NCBI GenBank assembly: GCA_959347315.1
Contig: OY365814.1
Coordinates: 27,627,829 to 27,691,828 of the forward strand
Reading direction: 5' to 3'
From: Bimastos eiseni
Taxonomy: Eukaryota; Annelida; Clitellata; Crassiclitellata; Lumbricidae
DNA: 64,000 nucleotides
Shown here: one piece after another, positions 11,812-22,284 of the stretch
How positions within the stretch are numbered: the first letter of the stretch is position 1
Layout of the letters: each line of letters begins with the position of its first letter
The notes under the pieces: model-generated
What the model saw: the letters and a program-made list of their open reading frames with translations, nothing else
Told to the model about the DNA's origin: nothing
Databases searched by the model: none
Position numbers and translations under genes: made by a program

Positions 11812-12060
11812 TTAGCCGTGTTGGTCCGCATTGACTCCTTGGGGTTCCCTTTCGCGTAGCCAACCAAGGGAACCTATTTTATTCAACGGATGATACAGTT
11901 GCTGCGCAGATTGCGAGGCCTTGTGGCTTGTGCCCGTATTGGTTGCTGCAGCTGACATGCTGCGTAACAACCAGATGCTGAGGAAGAGGAGGAACCGATG
12001 ATCGCATCTTCCCTTTGCCCTAGCGAAGAAGAGGGTGTTGGCTCGACTGGTCCACTGCAT
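11812..12060 (-). CDS. Weak candidate small secreted ORF, unrecognised
   Basis: 82 codons from the ATG at 12060. Residues about 19-35 include a hydrophobic stretch (RFLLFLSIWLLRSMSAAA) that would pass as a signal peptide. The rest is polar and shows no family motif. No TATA box, splice support or paralogue was found, so chance is a serious alternative. Confidence 0.15.
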   Translation of the reverse strand: MQWTSRANTLFFARAKGRCDHRFLLFLSIWLLRSMSAAATNTGTSHKASQSAQQLYHPLNKIGSLGWLREREPQGVNADQHG

Positions 12061-12956
12061 TTTAACTTCAATCGGGGTCTTTACTCTCTCCTTGAAAGGT
12101 GTCATGCAAATATTCCAATGTAAACAAACTCCTGTTTTCTTATATCTATGACTTTTAATCATAACAATGATAATAATCATAGTTTCGTTTAATTTCAAAC
12201 TGACAGCACACAGCATGATGAAACTGGGTATACAGTATGAACAAAAGTAGATAAATTATAGCAAGAGTCGAACTAAACTTTTGGTAGCCATGCAAGACGC
12301 CCATTACGTTTTACATATAATACAAACCAAGTAGATAATGCTTCTAGATGCATATCAAATAGTCCCGTCCCGTCTATATGCAGTTATGCACAGGTATATC
12401 TAACACATAGGGCTAATGCATGCAATCCATGCATAGTTGCATAGATACTTAATTAAATGCATAACAGCGTACATTCATAAATACATGCATACGCGTAAAA
12501 GCACGCATAGGGAATGGCTGGGAGAAATACAGACAGAAGGAAAGAGAGAGAGACACCGAGAAGTGGAGAGACTGAGAATTCCAGTTGGGTGTGACTCTTA
12601 AATCGTTATCTCAACCCAGACCATTCTCAGGGTCTATTGACCGCAATGTTTCCAACCTACATGATATTATAATCTTCTCACGACATGTTGCATGCATAAT
12701 GCTCGTCTTGAGTAACTGCGATTCTGTGGTGAAGTAATCAACTGGAACATCTGACAGGTTTCTCATGAGTTTGCACGGTAAGAAATTAGCAGAACGCTTC
12801 AATGCATGCAAACTTTCTTCAGTGATATGAGTCTGTTTGGCCTTGCCACGTATACAGTTTTACTTCGGCCAGCTACACGTAATAATACGACTATTGACTA
12901 GTGACTTGTAATGGTGTCTTTCACCATAATTGTGAAATCAGAATTTATTGAGGAAA

Positions 12957-12999
12957 ATGGCCTCAAAAGGAAAATGCTCAAAAGTTCCAGATACTACAG
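12957..12999 (+). CDS. Lysenin-like 1, exon 1 (polar leader)
   Basis: ATG at 12957, donor ACTACAG/GTACGT after 12999, phase 1. The surrounding 12.77-13.10 kb aligns with 19.87-20.14 kb, where the same ATGGCC start and GTACGT donor are kept, although the codons between have diverged in number (14 against 11). Confidence 0.7.
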
Positions 13000-15869
13000 G
13001 TACGTCTCCGTAAAACCAGTCTAAAATTAGAATGTCTTCATAGGAACAAAATCAACTTAAGTTAATTAACAATGTCTTATCAGATTTTGTGGTCGCGTGA
13101 ATGAAGTAGATTGTGTGTCGTAACAGCGTCGACAGGAAACCTTCCTTAATGGCACTGGCGCTTAGCGAAACGAGTCAAACGATCAGTGGCGGCCCCAGAC
13201 TCCTTTGCTAAACATGGCATGGCGAGGGCCCAGGTCAATCGTGTTTGTGATCAGTGCAGAACGATTAATGGCCATAACAATAATTACAGTGAATTTTGAT
13301 GGAGAATTTTTACAGTGAATTTTTTGGACAAGGAGTCTGGCCGCATTGGCGAGCTTATTTCATTCATTCATTTTCCGAAATTTGATACCGCTCTTCTTCC
13401 AACATCTTTTGCTCAGAACAACATTGTACTTCTGAGCAAAATATGTTGGAAGAAGGGCGGTATCAAATTTCGGAAAATGAATGAATGAATGAAATATGCT
13501 CGCCAATGCGGCCAGACTTCTTGTCCAAATGAGCTCACCATAAAACTTATAGAAATAGAGCCCCAGAGTCAATTATTCCTTATGTCAATCGTACTATTCT
13601 ATAGCAGACCAGTCAGTGACAGCCGTTCGACTAGTTAGGACTTATAATGGGAGATACAAACTTGTCGTAATCTAATGAACGGGCTCTAGCATGACGCACA
13701 GACAAAACTGCTACATCTTGCAATCTTTCATCGAGCATTGTAGTTCTCAAACTTGTCTTTACTGGTCTGAGACATCTGAATGAGCTCTCCGATTGAGCAC
13801 ATGTAACTGGAATGATGCTACTCATGGGCGGTTTCCTAAATTCTCTCGTGTCTCTGCATACATGCGCGATGTAGCATTGATTACTTGTGTCCCAACGAAT
13901 TTCATACCGTATTGCAGATCAGGTTTCGCGTTACGTTCTTTGTTGTGTTCCATCTCACTTGCACGATCTCTGTCGCCAAAACAGCGAGTCGGGTGCTTCT
14001 CTCTGCGACGAGGGATAAACATCATAGGCTTATAATTCCACGGGCTCACCAGGCTATTAGGTGGCGCCGTGTTTTCTCGGTTGTGGGCCCTTCAATATGG
14101 AACGACCTCTCACTTGAGCTCAGCTCTTTTCTTGTGGCTCAACTGTCAGGTCTTTACAAGTCCCTCAAGTCTTTTATGTTTAGTCGTGGCTGGGCTGGGA
14201 GCGCTACTGAGTAGGTTTCTTGAGGGGGCGATATGTAAATGATCAGAATGAATGACTGAATGGTACGGAGAGCCCAATCAAATAGTGGTAGCCTAGATCA
14301 TGAGTGCGACGTGATGATGGCGAATTAATGTTCAAGGAAGAATTATATTGACGAAGGACAGTGCATTCAGTTAAAGATAGCCACTGTAGCCAGGCCAGCC
14401 CTGTGTGCAGCGTACAGTGTGCAACAAAAGTATTTGAGTCTGGCGGCTAGTGGAAAGTGGCAGGGCAGTGACCAGGGCAAAGACATTTGTACCAGGGCAT
14501 TTGCCCTGACATGCCCTGATGAAGCGCCGCCACTGTGGACTGGTTTAAAAGGCACAAGCTTAATGAACATCGTACGAGACAGAAAGCATTCCACATCACT
14601 TTCCCATTCATGCACGTAGTCAATCGTCGCGAAGCGACGATGACGATGTGCTATGACATGACATGACTCCTGCAAAACGAAAAAGGGCCTGCAAGAAATG
14701 TTTCATGTATTATCATCTTGAACATAGCTTAAGGCCACCAGAATGCGTTGCCTATTTCCCCTCTCCGTAACACTGACCTTGATCTGGAAAAGCGTACACT
14801 CTATAACCTCAGGACATCGCCTCTGTTATCGACATATGAACCTGATAATATTATTTTAGGTTCTAACTTGCTTTTGACTCATTTTCAAACACCACGAAAT
14901 GTCATAAATGGCAATTTTATGCTGATTGCAGTTGAGTTGGATGCCTCGAACACGAAATGTGCTGAGATTATTCGGGGCATCTCTGACGACCCCCAACGAC
15001 AGAACGAAGAATGTGAGATAGAAGGTCACACGAGACTGGAGAAGATTTTCGAGTACATTAACGACACCACTTTTGAATGTACAATAGAGACTAAGTGGAT
15101 CAAAGGACTGTGGAATGCTCGGAAGGAACATCAAGTGAACAGATACTCAAACTTCCTCCACACTTCTTTTGGTGTAAAGGACGTGGCTTTTAAGATCCTA
15201 CACGTGGAAGCAAATTTTGAGTGTAGAGGCAGCGAGGAAATCTGCAAAAGGGTATTATCAGAGCAAGAAATCTACGATTCAAAGGAAATTATTGCGTCAG
15301 TAACGGTTGCCCCGATGTCGAAACTAATTAGGTGGCAACTCGTTACTCACATTTTGGGCCACGACATCGGGCATAATCACATCATAGACACAAGCGACGA
15401 AAACGCTTACAAGTTTGCTTTAGATTGGTCTAAGTGTGTGGCCAAGATTCTGGTTCCTCGAAAGATCTTTTACGGCCAGACACAGCTCAGAATAAAGCAC
15501 AAAGCACAAGATAAATTCCTAACTGTCGTAACTCGTAAAGGATGGCCAGCTGCCAATCTTGGGCTAAATTCTCAGTTCTATTTCGTGCTTCACAAAACAC
15601 CAGAGGGAATTAGAATCGAAGCCAAGAACACTACAGTACCAGACTACAATGTTTTGTATTCGTCGAATGCTGGAGCGATCTACTTTGACAGGTGGACCAC
15701 TAGCTTGAACAAGCAGTGTTGGACGATCAACAAGGAAGACCCTCTGTTTAATGGCGATACTGTATCCTTCATGAACAAGTGGTGGGACGACAGCGCTCTG
15801 TGTGTTGATAACGGAACAGTCTCCTGCACAAGGAACAAGGAGGATGAGTGGATTTTGATTACTGGCTAA
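12957..15869 (+). CDS. Lysenin-like pore-forming protein 1, two exons, no signal peptide
   Basis: Member of the lysenin family, which in earthworms bind sphingomyelin, oligomerise and form beta-barrel pores. Exon 1 is 12957-12999 and exon 2 is 14932-15869; about 326 residues are predicted (lysenin itself is just under 300). Exon 1 gives a polar 14-residue leader with no hydrophobic core. Exon 2 has an aerolysin-type pore module (SEQEIYDSKEI, then VAPMSKLIRWQLVTHILG) followed by a C-terminal trefoil: LRIKHKAQDKFLTVVT, GWPAA, AGAIYFDRW, CWTINKEDP and DEWILITG. The Trp that in other members precedes the FEYEN block is Leu here (TRLEKIFEYIN), after an extra stretch of about 30 residues. Two Cys in FECRGSEEICKR are absent from copies 3-5. 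An upstream ATG in the same frame as exon 2 (14748) reads intron, since the paralogous intron carries stops. Confidence 0.88.
13324..13528. mobile_element. Long hairpin element (MITE-like) in intron 1
   Basis: A left arm at 13324-13418 and right arm at 13430-13528 are reverse complements with about four mismatches and a 4-nt indel, around an 11-nt loop. A diverged single-arm relative (CTTCTTCCAACAT and TACTCAGAA context) is at about 23.94-24.00 kb. Confidence 0.85.
13800..14240 (+). mobile_element. Decayed LINE ORF2 C-terminus and 3' tail
   Basis: RFPKFSRVSAYMRDV matches the ISAYMRD block of the 5.3-kb LINE. Further on come FSVVGPSIWNDLSLEL and LYKSLKSFMFSRGW, then the tail TTTCTTGAGGGGGCGATATG. 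Frames are interrupted. It lies inside intron 1 of lysenin-like 1. Confidence 0.75.
14932..15869 (+). CDS. Lysenin-like 1, exon 2 (pore module plus trefoil)
   Basis: Acceptor GATTGCAG ends at 14931; the exon opens in phase 1 and its first full codons give E-L-D-A-S. Stop TAA is at 15867-15869. A 161-bp stretch (15201-15361) is identical to lysenin-like 2. After the stop, 15879-15894 repeats an imperfect copy of the coding segment near 15820. Confidence 0.92.
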
Positions 15870-16080
15870 AGACGTGTAGAGTCTCCTGCACTAGGAGCCA
15901 TATATGAGTAGTGAATTTTACGGACATTTAAACTAATCATATATTAATTATTTAGCCTACATATAAAACTGTCTTTGGAATGCAGTGTGCATAACGCACT
16001 TTGGTAAACGTAGGCCTACTTTATTGGCTAAGTATCATGATTACAGCCATTTTCTTGCTTGTGTATGTCTCGCTCAATTC
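15870..16080. other. 3' flank of lysenin-like 1
   Basis: AT-rich. No clear AATAAA close to the stop, unlike lysenin-like 2. It contains one TAGGCCTA palindrome. Confidence 0.5.
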
Positions 16081-16275
16081 GAAAACTTTTAAATAGAAGC
16101 TGATGAAAAGAATTATTCCTTAAATCGAAGCTGGGTTAATTAGAAGCTGTATTCATGAAACTAAATAATGTGCAATTAGGGGCTGGAGTGATGAAATGAA
16201 TAATATTTAATTAGAAACTGTCTTGATGGGAAAAAATGTCAAATAAGTAAGCTAAAATTCAGCCTAAGTAGAAGT
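16080..16275 (-). repeat. Minisatellite related to the 19.2-19.6 kb array, inverted
   Basis: Repeats of AAATAGAAGCTG(G)ATGAAA-type units. The same motif occurs on the opposite strand at 19195-19560. Confidence 0.7.
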
Positions 16276-16935
16276 GTAGGCCCTATGGGATGTTCTTCGT
16301 GTTGTCTACTTCTTGGTCACACTTTTGTGTCCAGTTGTACTTCCATATTAGTCTCAGGTGAAACCTCAATATTCCTTAAAATTTAAACACTATAAATACC
16401 CTTAGACGTAAAGCCCCAAATCGTTTTCCAACCGTGGTCTATATGGTAGCCCAATGAAAACGTTCAGGGCGACGGTTATATATGCAATTATATGAGGCCA
16501 CAGCTGTAGGCCAGTGGACCAATTATCGATGAGGTCGTGGACGCAGCTTATATCACCTATAGCGAACAGTTTTGCCAAAATGATAATATCCACCAAACAT
16601 AAAACTGTTGCATACAAAGATGATAGATCCATCTGAAAAATGAATGTTGAGCGAATGATCTACCCTTGACTTCAGCGATCCAGATATAGGCCTACTTTAA
16701 TGCTGCGTTTCTAGGCGAAACAACGTGAGCACTAGGCGCATATGACTTACAGGATCGCACGATCGCTTTTTTTGCAAAGTATATTTGAACCAAGTATGAC
16801 ATGACGATGTCATGATGATGATGTTGCAAAATGTATAGAAAGTCTTAAGAGCTTAGTATAAAGCAGCGTTGTCAACAATAAGATCAGCGAAACTGATTTT
16901 CAGCAGTGGCATGGTAGGGGCTACCGTCTAAAAGT
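16276..16935. other. Intergenic DNA without recognisable feature
   Basis: AT-rich. No supported coding frame, apart from TAGGCCTA palindromes and short CATGAT repeats near 16.8 kb. Confidence 0.5.
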
Positions 16936-16959
16936 CATGGAAACTGTTTCAATTGCGAC

Positions 16960-17118
16960 AGTGCTGGACACGAGACTAAAACCTCGAGACCAAGACCGAG
17001 AGGTCCAATACCAAGACCAAGACCGGGTGGTCCGAGACCAAGACCAAGACCGAGACTGGGTGGTCCAAGACCAAGACCAAGACCGAGGGTCCGAGACCAA
17101 GACCAAGACCGATACTCT
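16960..17118. repeat. GACCAA/GACCGAG minisatellite
   Basis: Repeated GAGACCAAGACC and GACCGAGGTCC units. The same units are at 17675-17835, and the reverse sense (GTCTCGGTCTCG) is at 24215-24620. Confidence 0.9.
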
Positions 17119-17670
17119 TTTTTTTATAAACAATTCAATTTGCTAAGACGCAAAAAGAAATAACACGCTTAAAATATTAATTTTATTGCTGAAGAATACT
17201 AATCTTAATAATGGTCCAGAAAACAGTTTTACCGGCCAGTCTGAACTTATATGGTGGATTCAGCCCTTGGTTTCGGCCCGAATATATCACACTATAAATT
17301 ACTTACAGTAGGCCTATACAATAGGTTCTATAGATAGGACATCTTAGCAAGTAGATTAACGTTCCGTTTGAATGGTGTAGGCCTATTTGTACTCGGAATT
17401 GTAGGTTAACAGTGATTACACGTGGCTGACCACATAATTATTAGATTGTTTTAAAACCTTGACATTTGTGAAAGCAAATTTTGAAATGACTGGTTTCGTT
17501 GCAAATACAATTTTTTTGCCCATAGTAACATGTATATATAGATGGTCAGCACGTCACTAATCGATATCACGTAGGGCCTAAACATCCGGTGTCTCTAATA
17601 ATCGAAAATAACCGACAAATATAAAAAAAATTGCTCTGATACGCAAATGACCAAGAACGCTAACCTAAGG
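17119..17670. other. Intergenic AT-rich DNA
   Basis: No gene seen. Contains two TAGGCCTA palindromes. Confidence 0.5.
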
Positions 17671-17674
17671 CGGA

Positions 17675-17835
17675 GACCATGCAATCCCAAGACCGCTCCT
17701 TTAAGACCAAGACCAAGACCAACGCAGTCGAGACAAAGACCAAGACAGATGGTCCGAGACCAAGACCAAGACCGATGCATTCGAGACCAAGACCAAGACC
17801 GCTGTTTTCCTGTCTCGAGACCAAGACCGCGGTTT
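17675..17835. repeat. GACCAA minisatellite, second block
   Basis: Same AAGACCAAGACC units as 16960-17118. Confidence 0.9.
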
Positions 17836-17847
17836 CGAGACAACATC

Positions 17848-17925
17848 CTTGAATTGCGATGACATCTATGTAAATAAAAGATTAGATTCTGTTTGTGTGT
17901 GTGCGTGTATGTGTGTCTGTTCCTG
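17848..17925 (+). mobile_element. LINE/SINE 3' tail with TG microsatellite
   Basis: The block AATTGCGATGACATCTAT, then AGATTAGATTCTGTTTGTGTG, is repeated at 18777-18870. This suggests a retroelement 3' end carrying a TG/CGTG simple tail. Confidence 0.55.
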
Positions 17926-18119
17926 CTATGCATTTGCACAGTTTTGCAGCTATTGACTCGAAACCTTCGCCGTTGGCTCGGGGAACACCTGGAACACCCA
18001 GTTGAGGGGTTGATGAAACCCGCGGCCGCGGTCTTCCTGATCTCCAGGGCCAAAAACCTGTCTCAACCCGTGCAACGTCGGGTTCCCCAGCTAGTCTGTA
18101 ACAATTGAGCGTGCTTTTT

Positions 18120-18430
18120 ATCCGGAACATGGGTCTAAGTTCTAACCTAGGCCTATAGAGCTTGGAGTAGTTAACTGCGCGCTACATAGGCCTATTCACG
18201 CGATAGGCATGTTAATTTCATACGAGGATAATGAATTTCAATCTGTCATTGAAAACAACATAATAGTTATTTCAGTGACGTCATTGTGTGATAATAATTG
18301 ACAAACATCGCAAGCGTCGCTGCGTCAGCCTCCTCTTTCATCCATGCTTGAGACTGGGACTACCAGTCTACTAGAGGGCGAACAGTCTCAGCGGTGCAGA
18401 ATTAAAAAATGCTTTGCATCAGTTTCAATT
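18120..18430. repeat. Upstream flank shared with 26.05-26.35 kb
   Basis: ATGAATTTCAATCTGTC, GTGTGATAATA and CTTTCATCCA blocks align in order with 26055-26350, so the lysenin-like unit is larger than the gene. Confidence 0.7.
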
Positions 18431-18776
18431 ATCGACCTCAGTTTTATAATCACGCTATGGCTAGCCAATAGGAATGCTCCTACAAGTCGCTAGGTGTTCT
18501 GCACGGGTTTCCACGGCATTGGACAAATAGTCTCTCTGAGGCTGAAGGTGTTTAGAGAACGCAGCTGTGACCTATTTATTTGTATCGGATGCTATGTAGA
18601 CCAATGATTTTGTAGTAAACTATCACAATTCACAGTGATCAGTTCTTGGAAGTATACTGGCAGTTAGTTACATCGATGTTTACTCGGAAATATATAGCTC
18701 TGTGTTTACTACCTTCTGCTTCCGATTTGTTGTTTTTAGTCCAACCTCTGATCTTGGTATATATTTAATATGTTTT

Positions 18777-18825
18777 AATTGCGATGACATCTATATAAAT
18801 AAAGATTAGATTCTGTTTGTGTGTG

Positions 18826-18857
<32 letters not shown>

Positions 18858-18872
18858 TGTGTGCATGCATGA
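18777..18872 (+). repeat. TG/CGTG microsatellite on a retroelement tail
   Basis: Second copy of the 17.85-kb tail, followed by CGTGCGTG repeats. Confidence 0.8.
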
Positions 18873-18885
18873 ATAATTCCGTTCA

Positions 18886-19062
18886 TCTGCGCGTGGAGAC
18901 TTTACTGTACCTCGCACTAACAAGAAGTTTGGGAACCGTGCATTCTCAGTCGCAGGAGCCACAGAATGGAATAGTCTCCCAATTTCAGTCCGTCAAGCCA
19001 CAACCGTTGCTCTTTTCAAGACAAAACTGAAGACCTACCTATTCTCCCTGATCTATGACTAA
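18886..19062 (+). mobile_element. LINE ORF2 C-terminus
   Basis: An uninterrupted frame ends at TAA (19060-19062): SARGDFTVPRTNKKFGNRAF, then SVAGATEWNSLPISVRQ, then TKLKTYLFSLIYD. This is the canonical C-terminal signature of jockey/CR1/I-type LINEs. Confidence 0.85.
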
Positions 19063-19194
19063 GAATGCAGCACAGCGTTTTTGTGCAAGACTTGTCTTGA
19101 CAAAGCTCTTTATAAATGCCTAGTTGTATTGTATTGTACACATAAAATAGCATTTTTAATTATCATTAATAAGCAATGTCCTAAAGAAAAATGC

Positions 19195-19560
19195 TGAACT
19201 GTCCCAAAACAGAATAGCCTAAATCTTTCATCCAACCAGCTTCTACTTATGAATGAATGTTTTCATAGGTCCAGCTTCCGCTTACGCACAATACTGTCCA
19301 TCTATCCAGCTTCCATTTAAACATAATTCTTTTCATCACATCTACTCATCCAGCCTCTACTTAAGCAGAATTAATTTCATAAATCCAGCTCCCATTTAAA
19401 TATAATTATTTTTGTCTCATCCAGCTTCTACTTGAGCGTGGTTCTTTTCACCGATACAACTTCCATTTAAGCATAAAATTTTTCATCAGTCCAGTTTCTA
19501 CTTGCTGAGCCTTATTTTCATCGATCCTGCCTCCATTTAAGATACAATTAGACATCGATT
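19195..19560 (+). repeat. Minisatellite, about 31-bp unit (ATCCAGCTTCCATTTAAGC)
   Basis: About eleven imperfect units of CATCCAGCTTCTACTTAAGCATAATT type. It lies just upstream of lysenin-like 2; the inverted form lies downstream of lysenin-like 1. Confidence 0.85.
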
Positions 19561-20016
19561 CATGTCAAATCCACTAATTTGAAAATAGAGATGCATGCTA
19601 TGCTAAAACACAATATATAATCAGTGAAATAATTAAATACGCTAAAATACGGGATTATGAACTAGGAAATAAATAAATACACTAAACAACAGTTTTACCC
19701 AGATTCAGTAGCCTTTTGGAGATAGTAGCTAATTGAGATCCCCATGAAGAGTTGCGTTTGAGCGGTGAAATAGAAGCCTGTGGGTTACAGCGGCATTGAG
19801 TTTTTTGAGAACTATCTCTAACTGTATCGGCTGTTGTATGGCGGCGCCAAACAGACACTGACATCCCTGAAGAACACTTAAATGCATGCAAACGTTCTTC
19901 AATGATATGAGTCTGCTTGGCAAACGGTTTTACTTCCGTCAGCTACACACAATGACTAAAGTGACTTGTAATGATGTCTTTCATAATTACAGTGAAATCA
20001 GAATTGATTGAAGAAA

Positions 20017-20050
20017 ATGGCCTGCTCAAACAAAGTTCAAGGTATTACAG
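20017..20050 (+). CDS. Lysenin-like 2, exon 1 (polar leader)
   Basis: ATG at 20017, donor ATTACAG/GTACGT, phase 1. The start context GAAAATGGCC is the same as in copy 1. Confidence 0.7.
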
Positions 20051-21627
20051 GTACGTCTTAGTATAATCAACAGAATGTTATCATAGGAACAAAAATCAAC
20101 TTAAGCTAATGAAAAATGTCTTATCAGGTTTTCTGGTGGCGGGAATGGCGTGACTTATAGGTTGGGTCATAATAGTGTCAACAGAACCCCTTTGGTAAAG
20201 GCACTGGTAATTTAGCAACGAAATATTGTTTATATCAACACAATTGCACGGTGGCCGATTGGTTAGAGCAGTCGGTCCTTAACGCTCAGTGTGCGCTGAG
20301 TGAGCGGGTTCAACCCTCGTCCGAGGCATCACTGTGTAGGGACCTTGAGCAAGTCCTTTGCGCACAATTGCTATGCTATCAAATTTCAGAAAAAATAATA
20401 AGCATCCAGCGTGATCAACCCTGCAAGAACGACAAAAACATTTTACTGCAAGAAACTTTATATGATCCTGAACTTAGTCCAAGACCACTACAACATTGCC
20501 AAGTTCTCCTCTCCATAATACTGACCTTGATCTAAAAAATTCTAATACTACATGACACCTGGCCAGCACCACCATTCTGTTCGATATAGGATCCTAATAA
20601 CATATTTTTTTATTTTAACTTACATTTAACCCATTTTCAATAACCATGAATTGTCATAAATAGACAATTTTATTTTATACTGATAGCAGTGGAATTGAAT
20701 GACGCAAACACAAAATGTGCTGAGATTATTCGAGGCTTTTCCGATGACCTCCAACGAAAAAACGAAGAATGTGAAATAAAAGTCCACACGAGACTGGAGA
20801 AGATTTTTGAGTATGTCAATGACACCACTTCTGAATGTACAATACAGACTAAGTGGATCAAAGGACTGTGGAATGCTCAGAAGGAACATCAAGTGAACAG
20901 GTCCTCACATTTCCTCGACGTTGGTGCTGGTGTAAAGGGCGTGACTATTAAGATCCTTCACGTGGAAGCAAATTTTGAGTGTAGAGGCAGCGAGGAAATC
21001 TGCAAAAGGGTATTATCAGAGCAAGAAATCTACGATTCAAAGGAAATTATTGCGTCAGTAACGGTTGCCCCGATGTCGAAACTAATTAGGTGGCAACTCG
21101 TTACTCACATTTTGGGCCATGACATCGGACATGATCACATCATCGACACAAGTGACAAAAACACTTACAAGTTTGCTTTAGATTGGTCTAAGGGTGTGGC
21201 CAAGATCCTGGTTCCACTAAGGATCATTTTTGGCAAGACACCACTTAGAATAAAGCACAAAGCACAAGATAAATTCCTAACTGTTGTAACTCGTACAGGA
21301 TGGCCAGCTGCCACTCTTGGGCTGAATTCTCAGTTCTATTTCGTGCTTCACAAAACACCAGAGGGAATTAGAATTGAAGCCAAGAACACTACAGTACCAG
21401 ACTACAATGTTTTGTATTCGTCGGATGCTGGAGCGATATACTTTGACAGATGGACCACTGGCTTGAACAAGCAGTGTTGGACGATCAGCAAAGAAGACCC
21501 GTTGTTTAATGGCAACACTGTCTCTTTCATGAATAAGTGGTGGGATGACAGCGCTCTGTGTTTTAAACATGGAGCAGTCTCCTGCACAAGGAACAAGGAG
21601 GATGAGTGGATTTTGATAACTGACTAA
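20017..21627 (+). CDS. Lysenin-like pore-forming protein 2, two exons, no signal peptide
   Basis: Close paralogue of lysenin-like 1 with the same structure: exon 1 20017-20050, exon 2 20690-21627, about 323 residues, phase-1 intron of 639 bp. The 11-residue leader is polar. Exon 2 repeats the features of copy 1: LEKIFEYVND in place of the Trp-containing block, the FECRGSEEICKR cysteine pair, VAPMSKLIRWQLVTHILG, and the trefoil blocks LRIKHKAQDKFL, GWPAATLG, AGAIYFDRW, CWTISKEDP and DEWILITD. Role by family: membrane-binding pore former of immune or defence secretions. Whether this branch still makes pores is unknown. AATAAA lies 33 bp after the stop. Confidence 0.9.
20247..20345 (+). mobile_element. 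tRNA-derived SINE
   Basis: Pol III A-box-like GTGGCCGATTGGTTAGAGC and B-box-like GGGTTCAACCCTCG, spaced as in a tRNA, followed by GTGTAGGGACCTTGAGCAAG. A second copy is on the minus strand at 24065-24182. It sits in the intron of lysenin-like 2. Confidence 0.8.
20690..21627 (+). CDS. Lysenin-like 2, exon 2
   Basis: Acceptor GATAGCAG ends at 20689, stop TAA at 21625-21627. It has the same length (938 nt) as exon 2 of copy 1. The upstream region in this frame has stops, which proves that the N-terminal extension seen in copy 1 is intron. Confidence 0.93.
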
Positions 21628-21659
21628 AGATGTGAAAGGACTAGAGAGGTATGCAAGAA

Positions 21660-21665
21660 AATAAA
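21660..21665 (+). terminator. Poly(A) signal of lysenin-like 2
   Basis: AATAAA 33 bp after the stop codon. Confidence 0.5.
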
Positions 21666-22004
21666 CAAAGTCCACAGGCTGACATTCATCAGCAGGAATA
21701 TAATGGCACCAATAATATTATTTAGCATAGGACTACTCCCGTGTGTATGCAGTTCACATGAGATCACATCACCAGCAGACTTTATCTGAGTTTTATATCC
21801 GATCATAAATAGCTGACCATGCAGCTTTATTACTTTAATGGTACATGTGGTCCGTACTACTTTTCCTGGTAAAGAAATTTGACAAAACATTACATACACG
21901 CACAGCATGCGAGTGGTTTTGGTTAATTTGTGTTAATTTGATAGAACTAAATTATCATGCATGGCAGGCTAATTTGCATCTGTTGAACATAGCAGGATAT
22001 AGAG

Positions 22005-22284
22005 TAATGGTTCTGAAACTTTTTTGTCCTGCGACCTCAAAAGTTGTGGCGACCCCAACTTTAAAATTTATTTGATTACTACCTTCACTTTGAATCACAG
22101 CAAGCCTACAAGAAATAAGTATAGATTAATTTGAGTCACAAATTCGCAATAGTGTAGCAATTTTAAGTGCATGAATTTTAAATATGAGAAACTTCTCTGA
22201 AAAATTTTGTTGACAAATTCCTGATGATTAAAATCCTAAGGGAGACTCCTGTGGGGGTCACGACTCACAGGTTGAGAACCACTG
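22005..22284. mobile_element. hAT-like MITE
   Basis: The right end reads AGGTTGAGAACCACTG (22269-22284), the classic hAT terminal repeat. The left end has diverged to TAATGGTTCTGAAACTTTTTT. The body has the usual CGACCCC-type subterminal motifs. The paralogous flank at about 25.37 kb lacks it. Confidence 0.75.

Noticed and set aside
14748..14931. N-terminal extension of lysenin-like 1 (373-residue ORF)
   Set aside because: The paralogous stretch before exon 2 of copy 2 contains stops, a good acceptor precedes the conserved part, and a matched small exon 1 exists upstream. The extension is intron read-through.
20247..20345. Functional tRNA gene
   Set aside because: A and B boxes are present, but no sound cloverleaf with matching acceptor stem, and a second copy shares non-tRNA 3' sequence. 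SINE is the better reading.
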